DNA from: an uncultured Lachnospiraceae bacterium
Lineage (GTDB): Bacteria; Bacillota; Clostridia; Lachnospirales; Lachnospiraceae
Length of the DNA stretch: 64,000 nucleotides
Assembly (NCBI GenBank): GCA_910577645.1
Contig: CAJTOL010000012.1
Location: forward strand, 1 to 64,000
Direction of reading: 5' to 3'
The translations under genes were made by a program, and so were the position numbers. Within the stretch, counting starts at the first letter, position 1. Every line of letters begins with the position of its first letter. The notes beneath the pieces were generated by a model that saw only the letters and a list, made by a program, of their open reading frames with translations, was not told where the DNA came from and ran no database searches. This document shows positions 26,069 through 34,168 of this stretch, in pieces.

Positions 26069-27037
26069 ATGATTACAATGACAGAAATCGCAAAATTAAC
26101 CAAGGTTTCCCAACCAACTGTTTCCCGGGTACTCAACGGAAATATGAATGTAGCGCCGGATATCCGTGAACGGGTTCTGGCCTGTGCCAAAGAACATAAT
26201 TACCAGCCTAATGTCTTGGCAAAAGGTCTTCAGGGCAGTAAGACACACCTGCTGGGGGTAATACTAACCGACATTTCCAATGGATTTTTTGCAGATGTAG
26301 CAAAAGCAATCGAAACAGAAGCCAGAAAGCATGGTTACAGTATCATCCTTTTTAACAGTAATTACAATACGGACAATGAACTGGAATATCTGGACGTTGT
26401 TCGCCGCTATCGGGTTGACGGTGTTCTTGCAGTCCCCATGCGTGAAACCAGCGAGGTATGGCAGGGATATGCAGAAAAACTGGAAATACCTGTTGTGTCT
26501 GTAACACGCCAGACGAAAGGACTGGATTCCGTATATGTAGATCATGCAGAAGCAGGACAAATGGTAGCCGAACACCTGAGCCACCAGGGCTATAAACAGT
26601 TTTTGTTTATAGGAAAAGACTATGATCTCAAATATATAGGGTTTCGCCAAACGTTATCAGAGTATGGTCAGGCAGAGCATGTTGCCAATATTGTATACCA
26701 AGATGACCCACAGATGAAAGCGGCATTAAAAGCTTATCTGCCGTGTCGGGAAAAGCGTCTGGGTATCTTTGCCGGAAATGATATTTATGCTCTGCGGATT
26801 CTTAGCTTTCTTCAGGAATTGCAGTTTCTTGTTCCCGCAGAAGCCGGAGTAGTCGGTTTTGATGATACGATGATGGCACGGTATCTGAAACCTGGCCTCA
26901 GCAGTGTTTCCCAGCCTATTGAACGGATGGCGCAAGAAGCAGTTTCACGTTTGTTATACCGCATTGAACATCTTGGCCAACATCCACTTTGGGATTGCCC
27001 TCTCCATGGCTTGCTTGTCCCAAGGCAGAGTTCTTAA
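26069..27037 (+). CDS. LacI-family regulator of sucrose-type PTS operon
   Basis: This 322-residue repressor has the N-terminal LacI helix-turn-helix (MTEIAKLTKVSQPTVSRVLNG), a hinge (NVLAKGLQ) and a periplasmic-binding-like effector domain ending in RLLYRIEHLGQHP. The start is ATG 26069 or ATG 26078; upstream in-frame codons contain the operator and are not coding. It is followed by a terminator and then the PTS gene with two more operators, so it probably controls sugar uptake through them. Confidence 0.92.
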   Translation: MITMTEIAKLTKVSQPTVSRVLNGNMNVAPDIRERVLACAKEHNYQPNVLAKGLQGSKTHLLGVILTDISNGFFADVAKAIETEARKHGYSIILFNSNYNTDNELEYLDVVRRYRVDGVLAVPMRETSEVWQGYAEKLEIPVVSVTRQTKGLDSVYVDHAEAGQMVAEHLSHQGYKQFLFIGKDYDLKYIGFRQTLSEYGQAEHVANIVYQDDPQMKAALKAYLPCREKRLGIFAGNDIYALRILSFLQELQFLVPAEAGVVGFDDTMMARYLKPGLSSVSQPIERMAQEAVSRLLYRIEHLGQHPLWDCPLHGLLVPRQSS

Positions 27038-27067
27038 AAAAGAACCCCCTCAATACGGTTCTTTTTT
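27036..27067 (+). terminator. Terminator after LacI-family gene
   Basis: AAAAAAGAACC (27036-27046) and GGTTCTTTTTT (27057-27067) form a hairpin with its own T-tract. It overlaps the TAA stop codon region and separates the regulator transcript from the PTS operon. Confidence 0.8.
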
Positions 27068-27077
27068 GGGAATTTGT

Positions 27078-27089
27078 GAATACGTATTC
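27078..27089. promoter_or_regulatory. Operator GAATACGTATTC, site 2
   Basis: This palindrome is identical to site 1. Its start is exactly 50 bp from that of site 3, about five helical turns, so dimers on both sites would face the same side of the DNA. Confidence 0.75.
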
Positions 27090-27127
27090 TTGCGCGCGGA
27101 ATGAAGAGTATTTTTTTGCCTCTGCTT

Positions 27128-27139
27128 GAATACGTATTC
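27128..27139. promoter_or_regulatory. Operator GAATACGTATTC, site 3
   Basis: This third identical palindrome extends to TGAATACGTATTCA (27127-27140). It lies about 150 bases before the PTS start codon. Confidence 0.75.
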
Positions 27140-27157
27140 ACACTATTACGCACCTTA

Positions 27158-27237
27158 CCCTCAGGGAACAAGGGCATACATGCCTCAGAACCGTAAATCT
27201 GTAGTGCAGAACGGAGAGTTCCCTTGTCCACTGAGAG
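27158..27237. repeat. Dispersed palindromic repeat, expanded copy
   Basis: Left arm CCCTCAGGGAACAAGGG (27158-27174) and right arm CCCTTGTCCACTGAGAG (27221-27237) match the arms at 2431-2473 with two and two substitutions, but here enclose a 46-base insert instead of a 9-base loop. It lies in the PTS leader, downstream of the operators. Confidence 0.7.
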
Positions 27238-27284
27238 TACCCTCTAAATGAGGGATAAAATAACTTAACAGAAAGGAAAAAATT

Positions 27285-29168
27285 ATGGATTATGCAAAAA
27301 CAGCACAACAAATTTATGAAAAAGTAGGGAAAAAGGAAAATCTTATCTCTGCTGCCCACTGCGCCACACGCCTGCGTCTGGTATTGGCGGATAACGCGAA
27401 ATGTGATGCAAAAGCCGTGGAGGACATTGACGGTGTAAAGGGCGTGTTCAGCGCCTCCGGTCAGCTGCAGATTATACTGGGAACCGGCGTGGTTAATAAA
27501 GTCTATGATGAATTTATTGCCATTTCCGGCCTTACTGCTGCATCAAAGGAAGAGGTTAAAGCGGCAGCTGCAGCCAAGCAAAACGTATTCAAACGGGCAA
27601 TCAAGACCCTGGGCGATGTTTTTGTTCCTATTATCCCGGCTATTGTGGCCAGCGGTTTTCTTATGGGAATTATGGAAGCGCTGACCTTTATGGTTAATAA
27701 TGGTTTCTTAAATATTAACACCTCCGGTTCCATTTATACCTTTGCAAATTTGTTTGCCAACACGGCATATACGTTTCTGCCCATTTTAATTGCATTCAGC
27801 GCAGCCAGGGCTTTCGGAGGAAATCCTTTCCTTGGTGCGGTCATCGGTATGATTATGATCCATCCTAACCTGCAGAACGCCTGGACAGTAGCAACAGAAG
27901 GTGTACTCCAGACACAAAAAGTATGGTTTGGGCTATACAGTGTGGATATGGTTGGCTATCAGGGCCATGTTATCCCGGTAATTATCGCCGTTTGGGTTCT
28001 GTGCTTTATTGAAAAACGCCTGCATAAGGTGGTTCCTGCCATGTTGGATCTGTTTGTAACACCATTAGTAAGCGTATTCGTTACTGGTTATCTGACTCTT
28101 TCAATTATCGGCCCTATTTTTGTTGCCGTTGAAAATGGTATTATCAGCGGGATTCTGACCCTGCTCACCTTGCCTTTTGGTCTGGGAAGTATGGTAATGG
28201 GAGGCCTTTACTCCCTGACGGTAGTAGGTGGTATCCATCATATGTATACCGTAATTGATGTGGGACAGATTGCCCAGTACGGATTTACTTACTGGCTGCC
28301 TTTGGCTTCTGCTGCCAATCTTGCTCAGGGTGCGGCAACATTAGCAGTTGCATTGAAAACCAAGAACACCAAAATTAAATCTGTAGCCCTTCCTTCTTCT
28401 CTTTCCTGTTTTATGGGCATTACGGAACCTGCCATTTTCGGTGTGAATCTACGTCATTTTAAGCCATTTGTCTGCGGCGCCATTGGTGGTGCGGCAGGCG
28501 CCATGTATGCTTCTTTGGTTGGTCTGGGAGCCAGCGGTACAGGTGTTACCGGAATTTTTGGACTGTTGCTGTGCCTGCATGATTCCGTTAATTACATAAT
28601 CATGATGGCTATTTCTATAGGAGTGGCTTTTGCATTAACCTGGTTTTTTGGCTTTAAAGATGAAGAACCTGTCCAAAAGAAGGCCCTTAAGTCCCAGGTA
28701 TCCCCCGGCAGGGCAGAGTGCCAGCCTGGTACGGTTTATGCTCCTGTTTCCGGTACAGTCTTCCCTTCCGAAGAAATCCCTGACGCAACCTTTGCTGCAG
28801 GCGTTTTGGGACGGGGGATTGGAATCAATCCTACGGAAGGAGTGATTGTAGCGCCTTACGACGGGGAAATTTCCTTTGTTACTGATACAAAGCACGCTGT
28901 AGGCATTACCTCTTCTGACGGCATGGAACTGCTTATTCATGTAGGAGTGGATACTGTAGCTATGGCAGGAGATGGATTCGAATGTTTTGTCCAGATGGGA
29001 CAGAAAGTAAAAGCAGGAGAAAGACTTATTACATTTGACCGGGAAAAGATTAAACAAGCAGGCCACCCGGACTGTGTCGCCGTGCTGCTTTCCAACTCTG
29101 CAGAATACCCTGATTTATCTGTTCAGAGCGGCGCCTGCCAGGCGCTGGACAAAGTAATCAAGGTTTGA
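27285..29168 (+). CDS. PTS sugar transporter EIIBCA, sucrose/trehalose-type
   Basis: This 627-residue fused permease imports and phosphorylates a sugar. The EIIB domain has phospho-acceptor Cys26 in SAAHCATRLRLVL; the EIIC domain (about 100-450) has the membrane helices and the GITEPAIFG substrate motif. The EIIA domain (about 480-627) has the glucose-class LLIHVGVDTV with His552. The EIIB sequence (DIDGVKGVFSASGQLQIILG) resembles ScrA-type sucrose permeases. The usual phospho-sugar hydrolase is not adjacent; a PhnP-like hydrolase follows 44 bases later. GAAAGGA precedes the ATG. Confidence 0.93.
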   Translation: MDYAKTAQQIYEKVGKKENLISAAHCATRLRLVLADNAKCDAKAVEDIDGVKGVFSASGQLQIILGTGVVNKVYDEFIAISGLTAASKEEVKAAAAAKQNVFKRAIKTLGDVFVPIIPAIVASGFLMGIMEALTFMVNNGFLNINTSGSIYTFANLFANTAYTFLPILIAFSAARAFGGNPFLGAVIGMIMIHPNLQNAWTVATEGVLQTQKVWFGLYSVDMVGYQGHVIPVIIAVWVLCFIEKRLHKVVPAMLDLFVTPLVSVFVTGYLTLSIIGPIFVAVENGIISGILTLLTLPFGLGSMVMGGLYSLTVVGGIHHMYTVIDVGQIAQYGFTYWLPLASAANLAQGAATLAVALKTKNTKIKSVALPSSLSCFMGITEPAIFGVNLRHFKPFVCGAIGGAAGAMYASLVGLGASGTGVTGIFGLLLCLHDSVNYIIMMAISIGVAFALTWFFGFKDEEPVQKKALKSQVSPGRAECQPGTVYAPVSGTVFPSEEIPDATFAAGVLGRGIGINPTEGVIVAPYDGEISFVTDTKHAVGITSSDGMELLIHVGVDTVAMAGDGFECFVQMGQKVKAGERLITFDREKIKQAGHPDCVAVLLSNSAEYPDLSVQSGACQALDKVIKV

Positions 29169-29212
29169 TAAAATAAAAATCTGCATGTTTTAAAGGAGAA
29201 AGGAATGTTTTT

Positions 29213-30046
29213 ATGAAGATATTATATATGGGAACGGCTGCGGCAGAGGGCTGGCCAGGACTGTTTTGCTCCTGCTCAATCTGTACTCATGCCCGAAAAG
29301 CAGGGGGGAGGAACCTGCGTACCCGAACACAAGCCCTTCTGGACAATAGCCTGCTGATTGATTTCCCGCCGGATACCTATATCCATGCATTGCAATATGG
29401 GCTGAATCTTGGCACTGTCCACACGCTGCTGGTCACACACAGCCATATGGATCATTGGTTCCCTACTGACCTGATTCATCGGCATGAGCACTTTGGGCAT
29501 GGCGCAGAAGGAGTATTAGATATTTATGGCAATGAGGCGGTCAGAAAAACCTTTTATGAACATATCCTGATTGACCGCTTCAAGCCGCATCCCATTGACG
29601 ATACTGTCCATTTCCATATGACTCACGGCGGAGATCTGATTCGATCCAATGGCTGGGAGATCACAGCCGTGCCTGCTGACCATGATAAACGGGAGGAATG
29701 TCTGGTTTATATTTGTAAAAAAGACGGGAAAACCGTATTTTATGGTCATGACACAGGCTGCAACCTGTCACCTGAGGCGTGGAAGCTGATAACGAAAGAA
29801 AAATTCAATCTGGTCAGCCTGGACGCAACTATGGGAACCAAATCCGTGAAAGAGTATCACATGGGACTGCCGGATGCTGAAAGGATGTTTAAAAAGCTGG
29901 CTGACCTGGGATGTATCGACAATCAAACAGTAAAAGTTGTCAACCATTTTAGCCATAACGGAGAAATGACCTACGATCAACTTGCCTCCTGGGGAACAGA
30001 ACGAGGGATACTGGCAGCTTATGATGGAATGGAAGTGGAGTTTTAA
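29213..30046 (+). CDS. PhnP-like metallo-beta-lactamase-fold hydrolase
   Basis: This 277-residue protein has the metal motif THSHMDH (His76, His78, Asp80, His81), further ligands in VPADHDKREE and YGHDTGC, and a late HFSHNG. The N-terminal CSCSIC Cys cluster resembles the extra zinc site of PhnP. PhnP cleaves cyclic ribose phosphate, and UlaG in a PTS operon is a phosphorylated-lactone hydrolase of this fold, so an action on the sugar phosphate made by the upstream PTS is plausible. AAAGGAGAAAGG precedes the ATG. Confidence 0.82.
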   Translation: MKILYMGTAAAEGWPGLFCSCSICTHARKAGGRNLRTRTQALLDNSLLIDFPPDTYIHALQYGLNLGTVHTLLVTHSHMDHWFPTDLIHRHEHFGHGAEGVLDIYGNEAVRKTFYEHILIDRFKPHPIDDTVHFHMTHGGDLIRSNGWEITAVPADHDKREECLVYICKKDGKTVFYGHDTGCNLSPEAWKLITKEKFNLVSLDATMGTKSVKEYHMGLPDAERMFKKLADLGCIDNQTVKVVNHFSHNGEMTYDQLASWGTERGILAAYDGMEVEF

Positions 30047-30050
30047 TTTG

Positions 30051-30401
30051 CTACTTTCTCATAACTTTCTCCAAAGCTTTCCCTTTGGCCAGTTCGTCAA
30101 TAAGCTTATCCAGATAACGGATTTCCCGCATAAGGGGTTCCTCAATCGTTTCCACTCTGACTCCGCATACGACGCCGGTTATCAGAGATCTTTTTTCATT
30201 GAGGCAGGGCGCATTTTGGAAAAATTCAGAGTAAGTGACGGACTGGTCGGATAATCTTTCCAGCTCCTCCCGGGTATAGCCGGTAAGCCAGCAGATGACT
30301 TGATCTACCTCGTCTTTTGAGCGGCCCTTTCTGGTTGCCTTGTTGACAAGTAAGGAGTAGATTTTGGAAAAATCCATTCCGTATACTTTTTCATTATTCA
30401 T
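30051..30401 (-). CDS. DUF2200 family protein
   Basis: This 116-residue cytosolic protein starts MNNEKVYGMDFSKIYSLL and contains KDEVDQVICWLTGYT and VCGVRVETIEEPLMREIRYLDKLIDELAKG, the recognised DUF2200 pattern. ATG 30401 follows AGGAGG on the minus strand. It is convergent with the metallo-hydrolase gene, with stop codons four bases apart. The function is unknown. Confidence 0.85.
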   Translation of the reverse strand: MNNEKVYGMDFSKIYSLLVNKATRKGRSKDEVDQVICWLTGYTREELERLSDQSVTYSEFFQNAPCLNEKRSLITGVVCGVRVETIEEPLMREIRYLDKLIDELAKGKALEKVMRK

Positions 30402-30421
30402 AGAAGCCTCCTGTGTTCGTT

Positions 30422-31090
30422 TTATTCCTGCAAGGTTACTGACTCGCTTGCAGGACAAGCCATCCTGCTGTAAAATTTAGAAAGTACCTGAACCAACTGC
30501 CCGGGGGATTCGGTATTTACCTGGTGCCCGCAGCCGGGAACCTGCCGGAACCGGGCCCGGGGAAGGAGCTGTGCCAAATCCCGGCAGGCCTTATTGTTAG
30601 CCTTATCCCGTTCCCCACAGAGAATCAGGGTAGGACAGGAAACACTTTTCAGGTTATGGGAAAAATCCAGATCCGCCATACTGGTAGTCAGGCTTAATAA
30701 ATCTCTTTTTTCAAAATCCATCTTTCGAAAAGCGGCCTGAGGCAGGAGAGAAAATACCGCGTTTTGAAAGGACAACAGTTTCTTTGGCATACGGTACTGA
30801 GCGCCTATAAGGGCCAGGGAACAAACCTCCTTTGGATGTTCAATAGCATAATGAAGAGCCAGAACCGCCCCCAGAGACAATCCGCAGATATGAAGAGGCT
30901 GGGGAAGAAACCGGCAATACTGGCAAAGGGCCTGATACAAGTTTTGGTAGGTCACCTCCTGACCTATGAGAAAATCCGACAGCCTGGGTGTTAAAACCGT
31001 TCCCACCGGAGCGGAGGGAAAAAGGTGATCCGCAGCCGATGACCAGCTTTCCGGGCCCTGTCCTAAACCGTGAAGAAATAAATAAGACAT
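30422..31090 (-). CDS. Alpha/beta hydrolase
   Basis: This 222-residue alpha/beta-fold hydrolase has a start like YLFLHGLGQGPESWS (oxyanion region), the nucleophile elbow CGLSLGAVLAL, and the catalytic His in GCGHQVNTESP. A catalytic Asp is expected in ERDKANN. The substrate is unknown. It is on the minus strand, upstream of the DUF2200 gene with a 20-base gap. Confidence 0.88.
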   Translation of the reverse strand: MSYLFLHGLGQGPESWSSAADHLFPSAPVGTVLTPRLSDFLIGQEVTYQNLYQALCQYCRFLPQPLHICGLSLGAVLALHYAIEHPKEVCSLALIGAQYRMPKKLLSFQNAVFSLLPQAAFRKMDFEKRDLLSLTTSMADLDFSHNLKSVSCPTLILCGERDKANNKACRDLAQLLPRARFRQVPGCGHQVNTESPGQLVQVLSKFYSRMACPASESVTLQE

Positions 31091-31129
31091 ATATACAACC
31101 TCCTGACAGTAAAGATTTTGTTCTGCTTA

Positions 31130-31627
31130 TTAAATAAGAATTCTGTTCAAATACTCTTCGGAATCTTTCCTGGATTTAAATATTATGACATGTTTATCTT
31201 TTCGATATTTTTCAATTAACTCATATATTTGAGGCAGGCTTTCTTTAGGAAAGTCAAGGATAAACTGCCGGAATTCACTGTCAAATTCTGTCTCATGCCA
31301 GGGCAAATCTTCCCGCTCTTTTCCGATTCTGGATTCAGCGCCGGAAAGGCAGACATCCAATGGAAAATCCAGAAGAAAAACGGTATCGCAGTATTTCAGG
31401 CGCATTTCCAGTGTCCGGTTATAGTTTCCGTCTATAATCCATCTGTCTCTTATAAGAATATCCTTTAGCTTCATGTCAAATTCTTGCCTGGAGCTAGTGG
31501 TCTTATCCGGTTTGTGCCATAGCATATCAAGGTAGTAGAGCGGGAGCCCTGTCACATCCCGAAGCTTTCTTGAAAATGTACTTTTTCCGGCTCCGGGGCT
31601 TCCGATAACAATTGCTTTTTTAAACAT
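31130..31627 (-). CDS. P-loop kinase (FlaR/topology-modulation-like)
   Basis: This 165-residue protein starts with strand AIVIGSPGAGKSTFSRKL carrying Walker A, then LDMLWHKPDK, a RDRWIIDGNYNRTLEMRL segment and VFLLDFPLDVCL, the pattern of small adenylate-kinase-like proteins annotated as topology modulation or FlaR-related. ATG 31627 follows GGTGGGGCC; an upstream in-frame extension is not conserved. The function is not established. Confidence 0.82.
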   Translation of the reverse strand: MFKKAIVIGSPGAGKSTFSRKLRDVTGLPLYYLDMLWHKPDKTTSSRQEFDMKLKDILIRDRWIIDGNYNRTLEMRLKYCDTVFLLDFPLDVCLSGAESRIGKEREDLPWHETEFDSEFRQFILDFPKESLPQIYELIEKYRKDKHVIIFKSRKDSEEYLNRILI

Positions 31628-31769
31628 GGCCCCACCTCCATTGATTTCAGGCTGCCTCTTAAACAAGAGGTTTTTACAAGTGTACCATATAATAAAGAAA
31701 AAAGCCATGCATACCTTACAGGCTGCCGGAATACAATGGTAATAATCAACTATTTGGGGAGGCAGAAAG

Positions 31770-32210
31770 ATGCGAAGAACACTAAATGGCAAAATATTTG
31801 CAGTCATGGGTTTGTTTCTGTGGGTTGCGGTGGTGCGTCTCTTAAGCGGGTGCAGTATGGCAGGACTGGGAAAAGAAAACTCCGATAAAGTAAGAGATTT
31901 GGAATTTACAGTAGTGGGAGACAGCGACGTGCCTCAGGAGCTTTTGGATTTGATTCAGGAAAAAAAGAATGATGCTTTTAAACTAACTTACAGCAATGAT
32001 CAGGGATTATACATAGTAAACGGTTACGGTACCCAGGAAAGCGGCGGCTACAGTATTACAGTGGAACAACTTTACCTGACGGAAAATGCTATAATATTTG
32101 ATACAGAGCTGATGGGGCCGGGAAAAGACGAAGAGGTCAGCAAGGAGCCGTCCTGCCCTTATATTGTAGTAAAAACAGAATTTTTAGAAGAGCCGGTAAT
32201 TTTTCAGTAA
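31770..32210 (+). CDS. Lipoprotein with PrcB-like C-terminal domain
   Basis: The 146-residue product has a signal sequence (about 1-26) with lipobox LSGC, then a small domain with ESGGYSITVEQLYLTE and CPYIVVKTEF, which matches the PrcB C-terminal (protease stability) fold family. It should be anchored on the outer face of the membrane. GGGGAGGCAGAAAG precedes the ATG. It is transcribed away from the kinase gene. Confidence 0.75.
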   Translation: MRRTLNGKIFAVMGLFLWVAVVRLLSGCSMAGLGKENSDKVRDLEFTVVGDSDVPQELLDLIQEKKNDAFKLTYSNDQGLYIVNGYGTQESGGYSITVEQLYLTENAIIFDTELMGPGKDEEVSKEPSCPYIVVKTEFLEEPVIFQ

Positions 32211-32270
32211 ACAACTGTTTCGTCATTTTTGTCGCACGTAAATGATAGCATAAAATATATGGAAAAGGCA

Positions 32271-32310
32271 GAGGGGATGTTCTGAAAACGTAATTCAGCA
32301 ACATCCCCTT
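32271..32310. terminator. Strong hairpin between convergent genes
   Basis: GGGGATGTTCTGAA and TTCAG-C-AACATCCCC pair around AACGTAA. It sits between the PrcB-like lipoprotein gene (plus) and the bicupin operon (minus). The T-tract is short, so its efficiency as a terminator is uncertain. Confidence 0.6.
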
Positions 32311-32343
32311 GCTGTCAGATTAGAAGTATCCCTGACAGGAGGA

Positions 32344-33072
32344 CTAACGGGTTTCTGTCATACGCCCGTTGAAGATCTGAGCCAGGTAGTTCTTTTGAAT
32401 ATCTGCTTCCACAAAATATTCAATATTAAAATAGCATACAGGAACGTTTTCTTCCGCAGTAAGGGTATAGGGCTGATTTACCGGTATGAACCGAAAGGAA
32501 CCGGCAATCTCATCAGACGCCTCTTCGTTGTTAACAGAAAGCTGATACCGAGAATCCCCTACTGCATACAACCATTGATTTTGCAAAGGATTGCCCTGTG
32601 ACTCTGTCTTTCCGCCTCTGCCGCATATAACGGACAGAGACAAATGGCCTAACTGGAAGGGCTGGATTAGACTCCAGGAGCCAAGGCGTTTACTCCTTCC
32701 CATATAATTGAACCGGACGCCATCGCTGTACTTTGAGAAGAAAGGAAGATGGAGATTCCATCCCTTAAAGAAAGCCTTATCCCACTCATTCATAGTAAAT
32801 ACACACATCATAAACTCTAAGTCCTCAATCGCCTGGATGGTGTAAGGAGAACGGTCAAAATCCGGGACAAAAACAGATGGCTCCGTAATATTGAAAATAT
32901 CCTTCCTGGTCTGTACAAAAGCAGAGTTTCCATTAAACAAAAAAACAATCAACTCCTCGGCATCAGGTTTGGGGGTAACGGCTTCTCCTGCCTTTATGGT
33001 GCAGCGGAAGAAAGAAATCCCGTCTAAACCGGTATCAATTGCAGTGCAGTTATCTAAACATTTATTTTCCAT
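32344..33072 (-). CDS. Bicupin paralog without metal ligands
   Basis: This 242-residue protein is clearly paralogous to the products at 33084 and 34169: GSSAFV-like strand pairs, VFVPDFDRSPYTIQAIEDLEF and a second beta-barrel after about 140. At the C-terminal cupin site, where the 34169 paralog has His177, His179 and His220, this protein has Gln159, Asn161 and Tyr202. It should not bind metal there. ATG 33072 is chosen because GGAGGT lies just upstream; an ATG at 33084 overlaps the previous stop. The function is unknown. Confidence 0.8.
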   Translation of the reverse strand: MENKCLDNCTAIDTGLDGISFFRCTIKAGEAVTPKPDAEELIVFLFNGNSAFVQTRKDIFNITEPSVFVPDFDRSPYTIQAIEDLEFMMCVFTMNEWDKAFFKGWNLHLPFFSKYSDGVRFNYMGRSKRLGSWSLIQPFQLGHLSLSVICGRGGKTESQGNPLQNQWLYAVGDSRYQLSVNNEEASDEIAGSFRFIPVNQPYTLTAEENVPVCYFNIEYFVEADIQKNYLAQIFNGRMTETR

Positions 33073-33083
33073 AGCAACCTCCA

Positions 33084-33827
33084 TTAATATACACCGTGGG
33101 CGCTGGTGTAGATTTCAACCCAAACATAGCAAACTGCTTTCCCTGGGCTTGCAACCAGGCTGTGATCCGGCCCGGCAGTTACAAAACTCCAGTCGCCCTC
33201 TACATGGCGGAAAATATGCTTGCTGTCAGCTTCGGTAGTTAAGGTAAAGTCACAATCCTCGCCTACAGCATAGTTAAACTGATGCACCTCCCGATGGCCT
33301 TTTTCTACAGTTCCGCAGTCAATACCGCGGCAATAGCCTGCGGTAATCTTGCCTAAGCGCCCGCAGTCGCCGAAAAGAACAGAGCGGGATTCCAGTCCTT
33401 CAGACTTGCAATACTGATCATAGCGGTAGCACTGGGAAATAGTACGGAAATAGGGAAGATAAACACTGCACTCCTTCTCCCGTTCAAAGTCATAGTCATC
33501 CATATCGCATACACACATAATAAACTCTAAGTCTGTAACAGCAGTTACGGTATAATGGGAACGATCATAATCCGGTGCGTAAAAGCTTAATTCATCAATG
33601 TGGAAAGCTCCGTCCTTTCCGCCAATAAAACCTTTGCCTTTGCCAAAGATCAAAAGAACAGCTTTATCCGGATATGGTTTTGGGGAAACAGAGCTTCCGG
33701 CTTTCAGATAGTATTTATAGGCGGACATGGGACCGTCATAAACGCCAGGCAGCAGCTCTGTAAAAAATACGCCGGATGAATCATAATGGCGGACAATGTC
33801 CACATCTTTTATCATACTTACTTTCAT
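33084..33827 (-). CDS. Bicupin paralog with partial metal site
   Basis: This 247-residue two-domain cupin is the first gene of the minus-strand pair. It has the shared segments FYAPDYDRSHYTVTAVTDLEFIMCV and EKGHREVHQFNYAVGED. Aligned to the 34169 paralog the first ligand is Lys176, the second His178 is kept and the last is His222. The N-terminal barrel also lacks an HxH motif. TAGGAGGTTACG precedes the ATG. It is transcribed from its own promoter at 33921-33949, divergent from the 34169 gene. Confidence 0.8.
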   Translation of the reverse strand: MKVSMIKDVDIVRHYDSSGVFFTELLPGVYDGPMSAYKYYLKAGSSVSPKPYPDKAVLLIFGKGKGFIGGKDGAFHIDELSFYAPDYDRSHYTVTAVTDLEFIMCVCDMDDYDFEREKECSVYLPYFRTISQCYRYDQYCKSEGLESRSVLFGDCGRLGKITAGYCRGIDCGTVEKGHREVHQFNYAVGEDCDFTLTTEADSKHIFRHVEGDWSFVTAGPDHSLVASPGKAVCYVWVEIYTSAHGVY

Positions 33828-33860
33828 CGTAACCTCCTAAAATCTGGTAATCATAGAATC

Positions 33861-33875
33861 GGTTTAACCAAAGTG
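33861..33875. promoter_or_regulatory. Candidate operator GGTTTAACCAAAGTG
   Basis: The core GGTTTAACC is nearly palindromic, and the 15-mer matches GGTTTTACCAAAGTG at 35976-35990 with one difference. It lies in the leader of the minus-strand bicupin operon. The LacI-family protein at 34963 is the likely binder. Confidence 0.5.
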
Positions 33876-33898
33876 AAAACAGACACATTTTTTCCTAA

Positions 33899-33910
33899 GA
33901 AACTACTTTC
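33899..33910. promoter_or_regulatory. Candidate operator GAAACTACTTTC
   Basis: It has GAAA/TTTC arms and resembles GAAACTGGTTTC at 34092-34103. It lies 11 bases downstream of the minus-strand -10 box, at the expected transcription start. Confidence 0.4.
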
Positions 33911-33920
33911 ATCAATTCTC

Positions 33921-33949
33921 AGTATAGGCGTAAAGCGGTAAGTTGTCAA
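33921..33949 (-). promoter_or_regulatory. Promoter of minus-strand bicupin operon
   Basis: On the minus strand consensus TTGACA (33944-33949) and TATACT (33921-33926) are separated by 17 bases, a strong vegetative promoter. Confidence 0.75.
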
Positions 33950-34038
33950 GATAAAAAAGAAAATGTGCAAAAATTACAAAAAATAAATCTTAAAATAGTA
34001 TAAAACATACAAAATAACGACATTGAACCAAAAAAATG

Positions 34039-34067
34039 TTGACACATTCCTGTGCTGGTGATATTCT
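34039..34067 (+). promoter_or_regulatory. Promoter of 34169 bicupin / transporter operon
   Basis: TTGACA (34039-34044) and TATTCT (34062-34067) are separated by 17 bases. A perfect GAAACTGGTTTC site follows at 34092. Confidence 0.75.
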
Positions 34068-34091
34068 AAGAGCGAAAACAGCATGTTTTGT

Positions 34092-34103
34092 GAAACTGGT
34101 TTC
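34092..34103. promoter_or_regulatory. Candidate operator GAAACTGGTTTC
   Basis: GAAAC and GTTTC arms flank a 2-base centre. The site lies 24 bases after the -10 box, where a bound repressor would block initiation or early elongation. Confidence 0.5.
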
Positions 34104-34168
34104 TCAAAAAAGAAACCCAAGTCATCAAAGTTGGCAAGGCAACAAGAGAGGAAAGGGAGGTAGAGAGA

